Shown: one piece after another, positions 15,222 to 24,833 of the stretch
Position numbering within the stretch: position 1 is the stretch's first letter
How the letters are laid out: each line of letters starts with the position of its first letter
NCBI GenBank assembly: GCA_902609685.1
Contig: CACLSR010000008.1
Coordinates: 1-42,282, forward strand
Source: an uncultured Pelagibacteraceae bacterium
Lineage (GTDB): Bacteria > Pseudomonadota > Alphaproteobacteria > Pelagibacterales > Pelagibacteraceae
DNA length: 42,282 bases
Direction: 5' to 3'
Program-made: the position numbers and the translations under genes
The notes under the pieces: model-generated
Database searches by the model: none
What the model was told of the DNA's origin: nothing
The model's input: only the letters and a program-made list of their open reading frames with translations

Positions 15222-15383
15222 ATGAAAAGAACATATCAACCATCTAGGAAAAAAAGAAGCCGAACCCATGGTTTTAGATCGAAAATGAAAACTAAGGGAG
15301 GTAGAAAACTTTTAAAACGAAGAAGAGCTAGGGGAAGAAAAAATTTAACAGTATCCTCTACTGTTAAAAGAAGAAGAAAATAA
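15222..15383 (+). CDS. rpmH: Ribosomal protein bL34
   Basis: A component of the 50S subunit. It starts MKRTYQPS at ATG 15222, the universal L34 start, so the in-frame upstream ATG at 15162 is rejected. The conserved RTHGFRSKM and RRRARGRK are present. At 53 residues it is longer than the usual 44-46 because of a basic tail ([13 protein letters not shown]). It leads the classic rpmH-rnpA-yidD-yidC order, with ten bases to rnpA. Confidence 0.97.
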   Translation: MKRTYQPSRKKRSRTHGFRSKMKTKGGRKLLKRRRARGRKNLTVSSTVKRRRK

Positions 15384-15393
15384 AGCCAGCTCA

Positions 15394-15735
15394 ATGAAAA
15401 GCAAAATTGTTGCTCTTTCAAAGAATGAAGACTTTAAAACTTTGCTCAAAAAGAAAAAAGTATCAAACAGATATGTAACAATTTTTTTTGGTAATATAGA
15501 TAAAAAAAATAATCAAAAACTTAATATTTCTTTTGTAACTAAGAAGAAGATAGGAAATGCTGTAAAGAGAAACAAAATAAAGAGGAGACTAAGGAATATT
15601 ATGAATGATGCTATTAAAGAAATATCTCTAAAATATCACTATTCATATCTTGTTATTGCTAAGTCAACTATGCTAAATAATGAATTTAAAATTATAAAAG
15701 AAACCTTATTTCAGGATTTTAAAAAAATTAAATAA
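15394..15735 (+). CDS. rnpA: Ribonuclease P protein component
   Basis: The protein cofactor of RNase P, which trims the 5' ends of tRNAs. At 113 residues it has the RNA-binding signature [19 protein letters not shown] in the middle, and its position directly after rpmH is diagnostic. The stop overlaps the yidD start by one base. Confidence 0.95.
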   Translation: MKSKIVALSKNEDFKTLLKKKKVSNRYVTIFFGNIDKKNNQKLNISFVTKKKIGNAVKRNKIKRRLRNIMNDAIKEISLKYHYSYLVIAKSTMLNNEFKIIKETLFQDFKKIK

Positions 15736-15974
15736 TGAACATTTTTACAATTATACTTATAAAATTAATTCAGGGTTACAAATACCTAATAAGTCCATTA
15801 CTTGGTAACTCTTGTAGGTACTTTCCATCTTGTTCTGATTATAGCATTGAAGCATTAAAAACTTATGGTTTTTTTAAGGGTGGATATTTAAGTTTAAAAA
15901 GAATTCTTTCATGCCACCCTTTTAAAGAAGGTGGAATTGATCCCGTAAAAAAAGAAATAAAAGCTAAAAAATAA
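15735..15974 (+). CDS. yidD: Membrane protein insertion efficiency factor
   Basis: A 79-residue YidD family protein that assists YidC in membrane insertion. The family core is clear: [20 protein letters not shown], then [15 protein letters not shown] and [14 protein letters not shown], with the conserved cysteines. An amphipathic N-terminal helix probably lies on the inner membrane. It overlaps rnpA and yidC by one base each. Confidence 0.95.
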   Translation: MNIFTIILIKLIQGYKYLISPLLGNSCRYFPSCSDYSIEALKTYGFFKGGYLSLKRILSCHPFKEGGIDPVKKEIKAKK

Positions 15975-17653
15975 TGGACTCTAAAAATACAATAGCGGCT
16001 ATAGCTTTGTCATCTGCTGTAATTGTTTTGTGGGCATTATTCTTTGTTCCAGAAAAATCAACAGTGGATCAAAACATTGTTGAAAAAGAAAAAATTGAAC
16101 AAAGCGGTGATGCGCCAAGTTTAGAGCAAAAGGAAACACAAATTACAATTTCACGAGATGATGCATTAAAAGAAAGTGAAAGAATTCAATTTGAAAATGA
16201 TAATATTATAGGTTCAATATCATTAAAAGGTGCATCAATTGATGATTTAACTTTCAAAAATTATAAAGTAACCCTCGATAATGAACAAAGAGTAACTTTA
16301 TTAGGACCTCGAAATATTAAGGAGGGATATCTAATAGATAGTGGTTTTGTTACTTCTGATAAAAATATTGATGTTCCTAACTCAGATACAATTTGGTCAA
16401 TAGAAGGTAATAACAAACTCACAGACGGGTCTCCAATAAAACTATCATGGTCCAACGAACAGGGTCTAAAATTTGAAAAAATAATATCGTTAGATGATAA
16501 ATATCTTTTTACTGTTAAACAAAAGATAATTAATGAGAGTAATAATAAATACGATTTTTACTCATATGGACAAATAATAAGAAATGAAATTCCGGAAATA
16601 ATTGATTTTTTAATTCTTCATGAAGGACTCATTGCAACTTTGGATGATGAATTAATAGAGGAGGATTATGATGATATTCAGGAAAAGAAGTTTACTAAAA
16701 TAGCTAATAAAGGATGGTTAGGGATAAGTGATAAATATTGGATTACTTCCTTAATACCACCAAAAGATAAAGAGTTTAAAACAACATTCGACTATAAAAA
16801 TAAATTTAGAGCAAATTTTATTTCTACAGATCCTTTGGCATTAAATGAAAAAAGTTCAATTGAAGAAGAATTACAAATTATCGTTGCGGCAAAAAGAGTG
16901 GATGTGATAGACGGATATGCTGAAAAACTCAACATAGATAAATTTGATTTAGTTATTGATTGGGGATTTTTATACTTCATAACCAAGCCTCTATTTTATG
17001 GAATTGATTATTTCTTTAAACTACTTGGAAACTATGGTTTGGCAATTATAGCTATCACTATTTGTATTCGTTTAGTTTTTTTCCCATTAGCTAACTTTTC
17101 ATTTAAAAGCATGGCAAAAATGAAAGTTCTTCAACCAGAAATGGTTCGCCTAAAAGAGTTGCATAAAAATGATAAAATGAAACTTCAACAAGAAATGATG
17201 GCTCTTTACAAAAAAGAAAAAGTAAACCCAATGTCAGGTTGTTTGCCAATTCTTGTTCAAATACCTGTATTTTTTGCATTATATAAAGTTTTGTTTGTCA
17301 CTATTGAAATGAGACAAATGCCATTCTATGGATGGATTCATGATTTAAGTGAGAGAGATCCTACAAGTATATTTAATATTTTTGGTTTGTTGCCTTACGA
17401 CGTTCCAAGTTTCTTGGTTATTGGGGCTTGGCCAGTAGCAATGGGAGTTTCGATGTGGGTGCAACAAAAATTAAACCCCGCACCTACTGATCCAATGCAG
17501 GCTAAAATTTTTGCTTTCTTCCCGCTTTTCTTAACTGTAATACTTGCACCATTCCCAAGTGGGTTAGTAATTTACTGGACTGTTAATAATATTTTAACAA
17601 TGGCTCAGCAAGTATTTATTATGAGAAGAACAACAGTCAAAACGACAACCTAA
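15974..17653 (+). CDS. yidC: Membrane protein insertase YidC
   Basis: An inner-membrane insertase of the YidC/Oxa1 family working with and without Sec. At 559 residues it has the Gram-negative layout: N-terminal transmembrane helix (about 6-24), a large periplasmic beta-domain (about 55-335), and the conserved five-helix core. The core contains CIRLVFFPLANFS with the groove Arg near 366, the cytoplasmic hairpin with Lys/Glu-rich helices, NPMSGCLPILVQIPVFFALY and the last helix ending in VNNILTMAQQ. It has a one-base overlap with yidD, and argB follows 20 bases later. Confidence 0.97.
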   Translation: MDSKNTIAAIALSSAVIVLWALFFVPEKSTVDQNIVEKEKIEQSGDAPSLEQKETQITISRDDALKESERIQFENDNIIGSISLKGASIDDLTFKNYKVTLDNEQRVTLLGPRNIKEGYLIDSGFVTSDKNIDVPNSDTIWSIEGNNKLTDGSPIKLSWSNEQGLKFEKIISLDDKYLFTVKQKIINESNNKYDFYSYGQIIRNEIPEIIDFLILHEGLIATLDDELIEEDYDDIQEKKFTKIANKGWLGISDKYWITSLIPPKDKEFKTTFDYKNKFRANFISTDPLALNEKSSIEEELQIIVAAKRVDVIDGYAEKLNIDKFDLVIDWGFLYFITKPLFYGIDYFFKLLGNYGLAIIAITICIRLVFFPLANFSFKSMAKMKVLQPEMVRLKELHKNDKMKLQQEMMALYKKEKVNPMSGCLPILVQIPVFFALYKVLFVTIEMRQMPFYGWIHDLSERDPTSIFNIFGLLPYDVPSFLVIGAWPVAMGVSMWVQQKLNPAPTDPMQAKIFAFFPLFLTVILAPFPSGLVIYWTVNNILTMAQQVFIMRRTTVKTTT

Positions 17654-17673
17654 ATTTTAATTTAAAAAAATTA

Positions 17674-18522
17674 ATGGACTTAAAAAAAATTCTTCCTGAA
17701 AACGGACCCCCAATAAACGAGGTTAATAAATATATAGAAAAATATAAAAATGACTTGATAGTCATTAAATATGGAGGAAATGTTTTAATTGATAGAAGTA
17801 TCTTTGATAATTTTATTACTGATTTAAGTATTTTAAATAAGTTAGGTCTTTCAGTTATTGTGGTTCATGGTGGGGGTCCAAGAATCAAGAGAGAATTGGA
17901 TAAATCTAATATTCAATCAAAATTTATAAGAGGGCTGAGAGTCACTGATGAAAAAATTATAAACATTGTTGAGTCAGTCTTAATAGATTTTAACAATGAT
18001 ATTGTAAGCTCTTTGGACAAAAAAAATACAGAAGCAGTCTCCATCCACACTAAAAAAGATAATATTATTGAGGTCGTACCAGAAGCAAAAGAACTGGGTT
18101 TTGTTGGTCTACCAAATAAGATTAATAACGATATTTTATTGGATATAATTCAACAAAATAAAATACCGATTGTTTCACCATTAGGCTTAGATAAAAACAA
18201 TCAAACACATAATATTAATGGTGATACTGCGGCAATGGCTGTAGCTAAATCTGTCAAATCAAGGAGATTACTATTGATGACAAATGTGGATGGTGTTTTA
18301 AATAAAGAAAAAAAACTTATAGATGAAATATCATCATCCGAAATATTAGAGATGATAAAAGATGAGACAATCACTGAAGGAATGATACCCAAAATAAATG
18401 CTTGTCTAGATGCTGTTAATAATGGAGTTACTGCAGCAGGTATAATTAATGGTACAAAACAGCATTCTTGTTTATGGGAAATTTTCTCAGACAAGGGATC
18501 AGGTACATTAATACGAAAATGA
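17674..18522 (+). CDS. argB: Acetylglutamate kinase
   Basis: It phosphorylates N-acetylglutamate in arginine synthesis. The 282 residues show the amino-acid kinase fold: IKYGGNVL (31-38), VVHGGGPRIK (63-72), NGDTAAMAVA, LMTNVDGVL and EGMIPKINACLDAV with the nucleotide-site Lys. It follows yidC and shares a four-base ATGA overlap with the HAD gene. In many alphaproteobacteria an engB gene lies between yidC and argB; here it is absent. Confidence 0.95.
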   Translation: MDLKKILPENGPPINEVNKYIEKYKNDLIVIKYGGNVLIDRSIFDNFITDLSILNKLGLSVIVVHGGGPRIKRELDKSNIQSKFIRGLRVTDEKIINIVESVLIDFNNDIVSSLDKKNTEAVSIHTKKDNIIEVVPEAKELGFVGLPNKINNDILLDIIQQNKIPIVSPLGLDKNNQTHNINGDTAAMAVAKSVKSRRLLLMTNVDGVLNKEKKLIDEISSSEILEMIKDETITEGMIPKINACLDAVNNGVTAAGIINGTKQHSCLWEIFSDKGSGTLIRK

Positions 18523-19208
18523 ACTTAAAAGAAAAAAAATATTTGCTACTTGATCTTGATGGTGTTTGTTATGGAAAGCATAATAACTATTCTTTAGAGC
18601 GTGTATTTGGTCAAGTTTCAAAGAGGATGACTCAATTTATATCTGAAAAACTTAAAATTGATAAAGATAAAGCCAAAGAATTACAAACAAATTATTTCTA
18701 TAAATATAATACATCATTAAGAGGATTAATGGTCCATAATGGAATATCACCGGATGAATTTTTATCTTACGTCCATGAAATTGATTTATCATTTATGAAA
18801 GAAGATAAAATTATGAGAAATGAGCTACAACAATTAGATATGGAAAAATTTATCTTTACCAATGGTAGTGCTGAACATGCTGCTAATATTTTAACTCACT
18901 TGGGTGTGTATGATTTATTTGGAAGAGATAAGGTTTTTGATATTAAAGATGCTGGTTATGTACCCAAACCAGAAGCGGAAACCTTCGACTTAATGTTAAA
19001 AAAATTTGGTATAAATCCAAAAGAGACTATTTACATTGAAGATATAGCTAAAAATTTAAGTATAGGTCACGAACGAGGTTGTACAACCGTTTGGTTAATT
19101 AATGATGAGCATTTTGGAAAAATGGATGCAGACAAAGATTTTATTTCACACAAAATTGAAAATCTGTCTTTATTTCTAAAAGAAATAAGGCTATTAAAAA
19201 GTAATTAA
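18519..19208 (+). CDS. HAD-family pyrimidine 5'-nucleotidase
   Basis: A 229-residue haloacid-dehalogenase hydrolase of the pyrimidine 5'-nucleotidase (SDT1-like) group. The catalytic DLDG is at 12-15, motif II FTNGS at 113-117, and motif III/IV are the KP near VPKPEAE and EDIAKNL. It probably dephosphorylates nucleotides or a similar small phosphate. ATG 18519 overlaps the argB TGA and is chosen over an upstream in-frame start that would overlap argB by 55 bases. The argB-HAD-dapD order recurs in alphaproteobacteria. Confidence 0.85.
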   Translation: MNLKEKKYLLLDLDGVCYGKHNNYSLERVFGQVSKRMTQFISEKLKIDKDKAKELQTNYFYKYNTSLRGLMVHNGISPDEFLSYVHEIDLSFMKEDKIMRNELQQLDMEKFIFTNGSAEHAANILTHLGVYDLFGRDKVFDIKDAGYVPKPEAETFDLMLKKFGINPKETIYIEDIAKNLSIGHERGCTTVWLINDEHFGKMDADKDFISHKIENLSLFLKEIRLLKSN

Positions 19209-19210
19209 TT

Positions 19211-20038
19211 ATGTCTTTAGAAAAAATAATCAATGATGCTTGGGAAAATAAAGATCAGGTAAACCAAAATTCTGATCAAAATTTAAAAGATGCTATTAAC
19301 CAAGTTATTGCTGATTTAGATAGTGGTAAATCAAGAGTTGCTGAGAAAATAAATGGAGAATGGGTAACTCATCAGCACCTTAAGAAAGCTATAATGTTAA
19401 GTTTTAGAATTTACCCAATGGAAAATTTAAATGGTCCTTATAGTAGTTGGTATGATAAATCACATTTATTAAAAGGTAAAACTGCAGGATGGACCGAAGC
19501 TGATCATGAAAAAGCGGGTTTTAGAATGGTTCCGAACTCACCAGTAAGAAAAGGTTCATTTGTTGGAAAAAACGCTGTTCTCATGCCATGTTATGTAAAC
19601 ATTGGAGCATATATTGACGAAGGAACGATGATAGATACTTTTGCAAGAGCTGGTAGTTGTTGTCAGATAGGTAAGAATTGCCATATTTCTGCAGGTTCGG
19701 GTGTTGGTGGAGTTCTAGAGCCCGCACAAGCTTTACCAACAATCATAGAGGATAATGTATTTCTTGGAGCGATGTCGGAGGTAGTTGAAGGCGTAATTGT
19801 TGGAGAAGGTTCAGTTTTAAGTATGGGTATGTATATTGGTCAATCAACTAAAATAGTTGAGAGAAAAACTGGAAAAATTACTTATGGTAAAATACCACCT
19901 TATTCAGTTGTAGTTCCAGGCTCGTTGCCTGATAGAAATAATTCTTCTGCACCCTCCTTGTATTGTGCAGTAATAATTAAACAAGTTGATGAAAAAACAA
20001 GATCAAAAACTTCTATTAACGACCTCTTAAGAGACTAA
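19211..20038 (+). CDS. dapD: Tetrahydrodipicolinate N-succinyltransferase
   Basis: It transfers succinyl from succinyl-CoA in the lysine/diaminopimelate pathway. The 275 residues match the family (274 in E. coli). It has an N-terminal helical domain, then a left-handed beta-helix of hexapeptide repeats (about 105-220), with [17 protein letters not shown] and [12 protein letters not shown] marking the active site. The C-terminal [12 protein letters not shown] is conserved. It lies two bases after the HAD gene and two bases before dapE. Confidence 0.97.
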   Translation: MSLEKIINDAWENKDQVNQNSDQNLKDAINQVIADLDSGKSRVAEKINGEWVTHQHLKKAIMLSFRIYPMENLNGPYSSWYDKSHLLKGKTAGWTEADHEKAGFRMVPNSPVRKGSFVGKNAVLMPCYVNIGAYIDEGTMIDTFARAGSCCQIGKNCHISAGSGVGGVLEPAQALPTIIEDNVFLGAMSEVVEGVIVGEGSVLSMGMYIGQSTKIVERKTGKITYGKIPPYSVVVPGSLPDRNNSSAPSLYCAVIIKQVDEKTRSKTSINDLLRD

Positions 20039-20040
20039 AA

Positions 20041-21198
20041 ATGAAAACTTTAAATGAGTTGAAATTAGCTAAAGAGCTAATCAGATTTCCTTCCATCACC
20101 CCAGTTGATGCTGGAGTAATGAAATTTTTAGAAAAAAAATTAAAAAAATTAGGTTTCAAAACAAAAATATTGGAATTTAAAGAAAGAGGATTTCAGCCTG
20201 TGAAAAACTTGTATGCAAGATTAGGATCTAAGAAACCGAATTTTATGTTTGCAGGACATGTTGATATTGTCCCTCCAGGAAACATTAAGGAGTGGACAGT
20301 AAATCCATTTAAACCATCTATCAAAAAAGGCCATTTAATTGGGAGAGGTGCGAATGATATGAAAAGCTCTGTTGCAGCTTTCGTGTCTGCTGTAAGCACT
20401 TTTTTATCAAAAAATAGAAAATTCAACGGGTCAATAAGTTTACTTATTACCGGTGATGAAGAAGGTGATGCAGTAAATGGCACCAAAAAAGTTGTAGATT
20501 ATTTAAAAAAAAGGAAAGAGAAAATTAACTTTTGTATTGTTGGTGAACCAACAAATCCAAATAAATTAGGTGAAATGATAAAGATTGGACGAAGGGGTAG
20601 TTTAACTGGTAAATTAAATATTTTTGGTCAGCAAGGCCATGTTGCATATCCTCATAGAGCTAATAATCCCTCGACTACAATTGTAAAAATTTTAAAAGAA
20701 TTAAAAGATATTAAATTTGATAGAGGATCAAAAAACTTCCAACCTACAAACTTAGAGGTTACAAAAATAAATATAAATAATAACGTTGATAATGTTATCC
20801 CGGCTATGGCTGAGGCAACATTTAATATAAGGTTTAATAATAAACATTCGTCAAATTCTATTAAAAATAGACTTAATAAAATTTTTAAAAAAATAACCAA
20901 GAAAAATAGATCAAAATTTAAAATTGATTATAGAGTTTCAGGTGAGGCATTTCTAACAAAGCCAAATGAAACAACCCACATGATACAAAATATCATAAAA
21001 AAAGTTACTAAAATTAAACCAAAGTTATCTACTACAGGTGGAACCTCTGATTTAAGATTTATAAGAAAAATATCACCTGGTCTTGAATTTGGTTTAGTGG
21101 GAAAAACAATGCATAAAGTTGATGAAGCTGTATCTTTAAAAGATCTAAAAAATCTTAAGAAAATTTATGAAAATATTTTACTAAATTATTTTAAATGA
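20041..21198 (+). CDS. dapE: Succinyl-diaminopimelate desuccinylase
   Basis: A zinc aminoacylase of the M20 family that releases succinate from N-succinyl-LL-diaminopimelate, giving lysine and peptidoglycan precursors. The 385 residues have FAGHVDIVPPG (His73, Asp75), GRGANDMKSS (Asp106) and ITGDEEGDA (Glu140/141), then a dimerisation domain and a C-terminal metal His in GKTMHKVDE. It is cotranscribed with dapD; its stop overlaps the next gene by four bases. Confidence 0.95.
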   Translation: MKTLNELKLAKELIRFPSITPVDAGVMKFLEKKLKKLGFKTKILEFKERGFQPVKNLYARLGSKKPNFMFAGHVDIVPPGNIKEWTVNPFKPSIKKGHLIGRGANDMKSSVAAFVSAVSTFLSKNRKFNGSISLLITGDEEGDAVNGTKKVVDYLKKRKEKINFCIVGEPTNPNKLGEMIKIGRRGSLTGKLNIFGQQGHVAYPHRANNPSTTIVKILKELKDIKFDRGSKNFQPTNLEVTKININNNVDNVIPAMAEATFNIRFNNKHSSNSIKNRLNKIFKKITKKNRSKFKIDYRVSGEAFLTKPNETTHMIQNIIKKVTKIKPKLSTTGGTSDLRFIRKISPGLEFGLVGKTMHKVDEAVSLKDLKNLKKIYENILLNYFK

Positions 21199-22118
21199 AA
21201 ACAGCGATCATAAATTCTGAATCCTATGAAAAACATAATACTGGTGATGGTCATCCTGAGCAGCCCAAAAGAGTAATTGCTATAAAAGAAAAATTAAAAA
21301 AAAGAAAAGACCTAATCTGGGATAAGCCAGATAGTGTTCCTGAAGATATATTGTCTATGACACATTCTAAGGACTATATAATTAATTTAAAAAATTCTTT
21401 TCCTCAAAAAGGCCTTAAGTTTTTAGATGGCGATACAGTTGTATCACCTGAAAGTAAAAAGGCAGTTTTTGATGCTGCTGGTTCAACAATAAGAGCAATA
21501 GATGGAATTGAGAACAATCAATATAAAAATGCATTCTGTTTGGCTAGACCACCTGGGCATCATGCTGAAAAAAATAAAGCCATGGGATTTTGTTGTATAT
21601 CAAATGCGGGGGTAGCAACGAACTATTTAGTGAAAAAATATAAATACAAAAGAATTGCCTGTGTAGATTTTGATGTGCACTGGGGTAACGGAAATTATGA
21701 TGTTATGCGTGATAATAAAAATTCATTATATATTTCTACACATCAATATCCTTTTTATCCTGGAGGTGGAACAGATAAGGATAAAGGAGACTTTAACAAT
21801 TCATTGAATATCCCTTTGCCCGCTGGCACAAACTCAGAAGAATACTTTAATGCATTTGATAGAGTATTAGAAAGATTAGTACAATATCGACCAGATTTTC
21901 TTATATTTTCAGCAGGTTTTGATGCACATAAAGATGATCCATTAGCTCAATTTCAACTAAGTTCAAAAGATTTTTATGAAATTACTAAAAGAACATTAAC
22001 AGCTACCAATAAGTTTACTGCTGGTAAAGTTGTTTCTATACTTGAGGGTGGATATGATTTAAATGCCTTAGCAGAAAGCGCTAATGAACATGTAAATGCT
22101 TTGGTAGAATTCAATTGA
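21195..22118 (+). CDS. Histone deacetylase family hydrolase
   Basis: A 307-residue zinc amidohydrolase of the histone deacetylase/acetylpolyamine amidohydrolase/AcuC superfamily. All catalytic residues are visible: RPPGHHAE with the His pair 122-123, DFDVHWGNG with zinc ligands Asp160 and His162, GFDAHKDDPL with Asp243, and LEGGYD with the transition-state Tyr287. In bacteria such enzymes remove acetyl groups from small amines or proteins; the substrate here is unknown. ATG overlaps the dapE stop by four bases, so it is coupled to lysine synthesis genes. Confidence 0.9.
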   Translation: MKTAIINSESYEKHNTGDGHPEQPKRVIAIKEKLKKRKDLIWDKPDSVPEDILSMTHSKDYIINLKNSFPQKGLKFLDGDTVVSPESKKAVFDAAGSTIRAIDGIENNQYKNAFCLARPPGHHAEKNKAMGFCCISNAGVATNYLVKKYKYKRIACVDFDVHWGNGNYDVMRDNKNSLYISTHQYPFYPGGGTDKDKGDFNNSLNIPLPAGTNSEEYFNAFDRVLERLVQYRPDFLIFSAGFDAHKDDPLAQFQLSSKDFYEITKRTLTATNKFTAGKVVSILEGGYDLNALAESANEHVNALVEFN

Positions 22119-22148
22119 TAAATATCTAGCTCATCATAAATCATCTTC

Positions 22149-22643
22149 ATGAAATTGTACAAAATTAGAAAATCAAAAATTGATAATAAAGGTCGTGGAC
22201 TTTATGCTACTAAAGATATCGCTGAGGGTACAAAAATTATTAATTATTTAGGAAAAATAATTACAAATAAAGAGGTTGAAGAGTCAGACAAATATGACAA
22301 TAAAAAACCTATTTACTTATTTACTCTAAATAAAAAATATACCCTAGATGGTGATTTCTCATTTAATATTGCTGGATTAGTAAATCATAGTTGTGATGCA
22401 AACGCACGTTATGATGGTAAGGGTTTAAAAATTTGGATAACTGCTGATAGAGATATTAAGAAAGATGAAGAGATAACTTGTGATTATGGCTTTAGTTTTG
22501 ATAAAGAAGATTACAAACAATTTCCCTGCAAATGTAGATCAAAGAATTGTTGTGGTTTTATAATTCGTGAAGAAAGTCGTTGGAGAATTCATCGTAAATT
22601 TGCGATGAGTAATAAAAAAAAATTAATAAATAACTCTCGTTAA
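22149..22643 (+). CDS. SET-domain protein lysine methyltransferase-like
   Basis: A compact 164-residue SET protein. Visible: NKGRGLYATKDIAEGT (N-terminal SET), NHSCDAN at 79-85 (SAM and fold motif), EITCDYGF around 109-115 with the catalytic Tyr, and a post-SET zinc cluster PCKCRSKNCCG (Cys127, 129, 134). It should methylate a lysine on some protein. Bacterial SET proteins of this type are widely distributed, but their targets are mostly unknown. It follows the deacetylase-like gene by 30 bases and overlaps truA tail to tail by 21 bases. Confidence 0.88.
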   Translation: MKLYKIRKSKIDNKGRGLYATKDIAEGTKIINYLGKIITNKEVEESDKYDNKKPIYLFTLNKKYTLDGDFSFNIAGLVNHSCDANARYDGKGLKIWITADRDIKKDEEITCDYGFSFDKEDYKQFPCKCRSKNCCGFIIREESRWRIHRKFAMSNKKKLINNSR

Positions 22644-23363
22644 ATAGAGACCTTGTGATGGTGCAGGTGGTGCACACAATTCTCTTTTTTTAGACTCCAT
22701 TACATTTACAAATTTTTTTAATGTCCATTTTTTTTCCCCAACATATTTTAAACAACCAACCATGGACCGGACTTGCTGTTGTAAAAAAGATTGAGATCTA
22801 AATTCTATTTCAATCTTATTTTTTATAGATCTAATTTTTACAGATTTCATAGTCTTTATTGGACTTTTAGCCCTACAGCTCGATTTTCTAAAAGTGCTGA
22901 AATCTTTAGTACCAATCAATTTTCTTACAGCACTTTTCATCAATTTTAAATCAAGATTTTTTACAATATGCCAGCCTCTATTTTTATCTAAAACTGGTCC
23001 ACTAATCCGATTAATAATCACATAATTATAAACTCTCATTTTAGCTGAAAATCTGGCATGAAAATTATTACCTCTTTTTGTAATTTTAAGTATTGCTATT
23101 CCATGTTTATTTAAAAAATGATTGATTGATTTTAAAAATCTATCAAATTTTACAATCTTATTTTTACAATCAAAATGTGCTGACTGTTCTTTGGCATGTA
23201 CACCAACATCTAATCTTCCAGCTCCATATATAGTAATATTTTCTTTTAATAGTTTTGAAATTTTCTCTTGTAATAATCCCTGGACAGTTTTTCCTTTTTT
23301 TTGAATTTGCCACCCCCTAAAATTAGTGCCCTCATATTCAATTAATATTTGATACCTAAACAT
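22623..23363 (-). CDS. truA: tRNA pseudouridine(38-40) synthase
   Basis: It makes pseudouridine at positions 38-40 of tRNA anticodon arms. At 246 residues it has YEGTNFRGWQIQ near the N-terminus and GAGRLDVGVHA with catalytic Asp52 (the usual form is GRTDAGVHA, so two neighbouring residues differ), plus FLQQQVRSMVG near the C-terminus. The start overlaps the fmt stop by eight bases in the def-fmt-truA operon. Confidence 0.95.
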   Translation of the reverse strand: MFRYQILIEYEGTNFRGWQIQKKGKTVQGLLQEKISKLLKENITIYGAGRLDVGVHAKEQSAHFDCKNKIVKFDRFLKSINHFLNKHGIAILKITKRGNNFHARFSAKMRVYNYVIINRISGPVLDKNRGWHIVKNLDLKLMKSAVRKLIGTKDFSTFRKSSCRAKSPIKTMKSVKIRSIKNKIEIEFRSQSFLQQQVRSMVGCLKYVGEKKWTLKKFVNVMESKKRELCAPPAPSQGLYLTRVIY

Positions 23364-24288
23364 TTGATAACTTTGAGCCCTTTTTAATTTGAGAGCCCAA
23401 CATGAATTCGCTAATTTTTTGCGGTCTTTTTCCTTGTCTTTGAATTTCGAGAATCTTAATAGATTGGTTGTTATTACATGCTACTTCTAACTGATTTGAA
23501 ATAATTTCTCCTACTTGACCTATGCCATTACCAATTACGGCTTTCAAAATTTTATATCTTTCGCCGTTAAAACTAAAGGAAGCTCCCGGGGAGGGAAATA
23601 ATCCATTTATTTTTCCAATAATTTTAGGGGCATCCTCGTCCCAATCAATCTGTGACTCTTCCTTATCAATTTTTTTTGCATAAGTTGCTTTTGAATGATC
23701 TTGATCAATAAACTTCGCCTTATCTTCAAGTATATCATCCACATTATCTAAAATTTTTTCTGCAGCTAAAGCGGATAGTTTTTCTGAAATTTCTTGAGCA
23801 TTTTGGTTTTGATCTATTTTGATTTTATAAATATTACTAACTGGTCCGCTATCCAATTCTTTTTTGATCTTCATAATACTTATGCCAGTTTCAGGATCTA
23901 AATTCATAATTGATCTCTGGATTGGCGCTGCGCCTCGCCAACTAGGAAGAATTGAGGCGTGAATATTTACAAAACCTTTTTTGGTTAAGTTTAAAAAATT
24001 TTCAGGAATTATTTGTCCGTATGCACACACTATTGCAAGATCGGCATTTAACTCTTTTAAAAATTCATACTCCACACGATTATCCTTAAGTGTCTTGGGT
24101 GTTCTATAATCTATATTTAAAGTTTCAGAGATACCCTGAATTGGACTTTTGTTAATTTTTTGTCCTCTATGAGATTTTTGTGGTGGTTGAGTAAAAACCA
24201 CAGAAATATTATAACCATTTTGATATAGAGATTTTAAGATAGGAACACAAAATATTGGAGTACCCATAAAGATAATCTTATTTGCCAT
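23356..24288 (-). CDS. fmt: Methionyl-tRNA formyltransferase
   Basis: It formylates initiator Met-tRNA using 10-formyl-tetrahydrofolate. The 310 residues show FMGTPIFCVPIL at the start, the catalytic Asn and His in FVNIHASILPSWRGAAPIQ, and the catalytic Asp in ELDSGPV. The C-terminal OB-like domain begins around LFPSPGASF. It lies two bases after def, the enzyme that later removes the formyl group. Confidence 0.96.
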   Translation of the reverse strand: MANKIIFMGTPIFCVPILKSLYQNGYNISVVFTQPPQKSHRGQKINKSPIQGISETLNIDYRTPKTLKDNRVEYEFLKELNADLAIVCAYGQIIPENFLNLTKKGFVNIHASILPSWRGAAPIQRSIMNLDPETGISIMKIKKELDSGPVSNIYKIKIDQNQNAQEISEKLSALAAEKILDNVDDILEDKAKFIDQDHSKATYAKKIDKEESQIDWDEDAPKIIGKINGLFPSPGASFSFNGERYKILKAVIGNGIGQVGEIISNQLEVACNNNQSIKILEIQRQGKRPQKISEFMLGSQIKKGSKLSNV

Positions 24289-24290
24289 CT

Positions 24291-24812
24291 TTAAACTACT
24301 ATTCTATCTGGATTTTTTTTGATTTTTGAAATTTTTTTTATAATAAAGTCTTTCTTTAATTTTGATAAATGGTCAATAATTAATTTTCCATCTAAATGAT
24401 TTATTTCATGTTGAATACAAGTAGATAAAAGCCCATCACATTTAAGATTTTTCTTCTCTCCCTTTTCGTCAATATATTCCACCTCACAAATTTTTGGTCT
24501 CTCAATTTCAATAAAAGTTTCAGGTATTGATAGACAACCCTCTTCGTACACCGATGTCTCTTCGCTTAATTTTTTTATTACAGGATTGACTAATGCAATA
24601 GGTTGATTTTCTTCATCCTTATTTGAAACGTCAACAACTAAAACTCTTTTTAGTATACCTACTTGAACTGCAGCAAGACCAATTCCCTTGGATTGGTACA
24701 TTGTTTCAAATAAGTCTTCAATTAATTTTTTTTCATTAATTCCAACTTTTTCAACGGGATCAGAAATTTTTTTTAATATTTCATCTGGAACTGTAACAAT
24801 TTCTTTAAGCAT
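24291..24812 (-). CDS. def: Peptide deformylase
   Basis: A metallo-hydrolase that removes the N-formyl group from nascent proteins. At 173 residues it has all three motifs: GIGLAAVQVG, EEGCLSIP with the metal-ligand Cys, and QHEINHLDG containing HExxH. It heads the def-fmt-truA operon, 21 bases after the large secreted-protein gene on the same strand. Confidence 0.97.
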   Translation of the reverse strand: MLKEIVTVPDEILKKISDPVEKVGINEKKLIEDLFETMYQSKGIGLAAVQVGILKRVLVVDVSNKDEENQPIALVNPVIKKLSEETSVYEEGCLSIPETFIEIERPKICEVEYIDEKGEKKNLKCDGLLSTCIQHEINHLDGKLIIDHLSKLKKDFIIKKISKIKKNPDRIVV

Positions 24813-24833
24813 AATAAATAATTAAACTAATTT

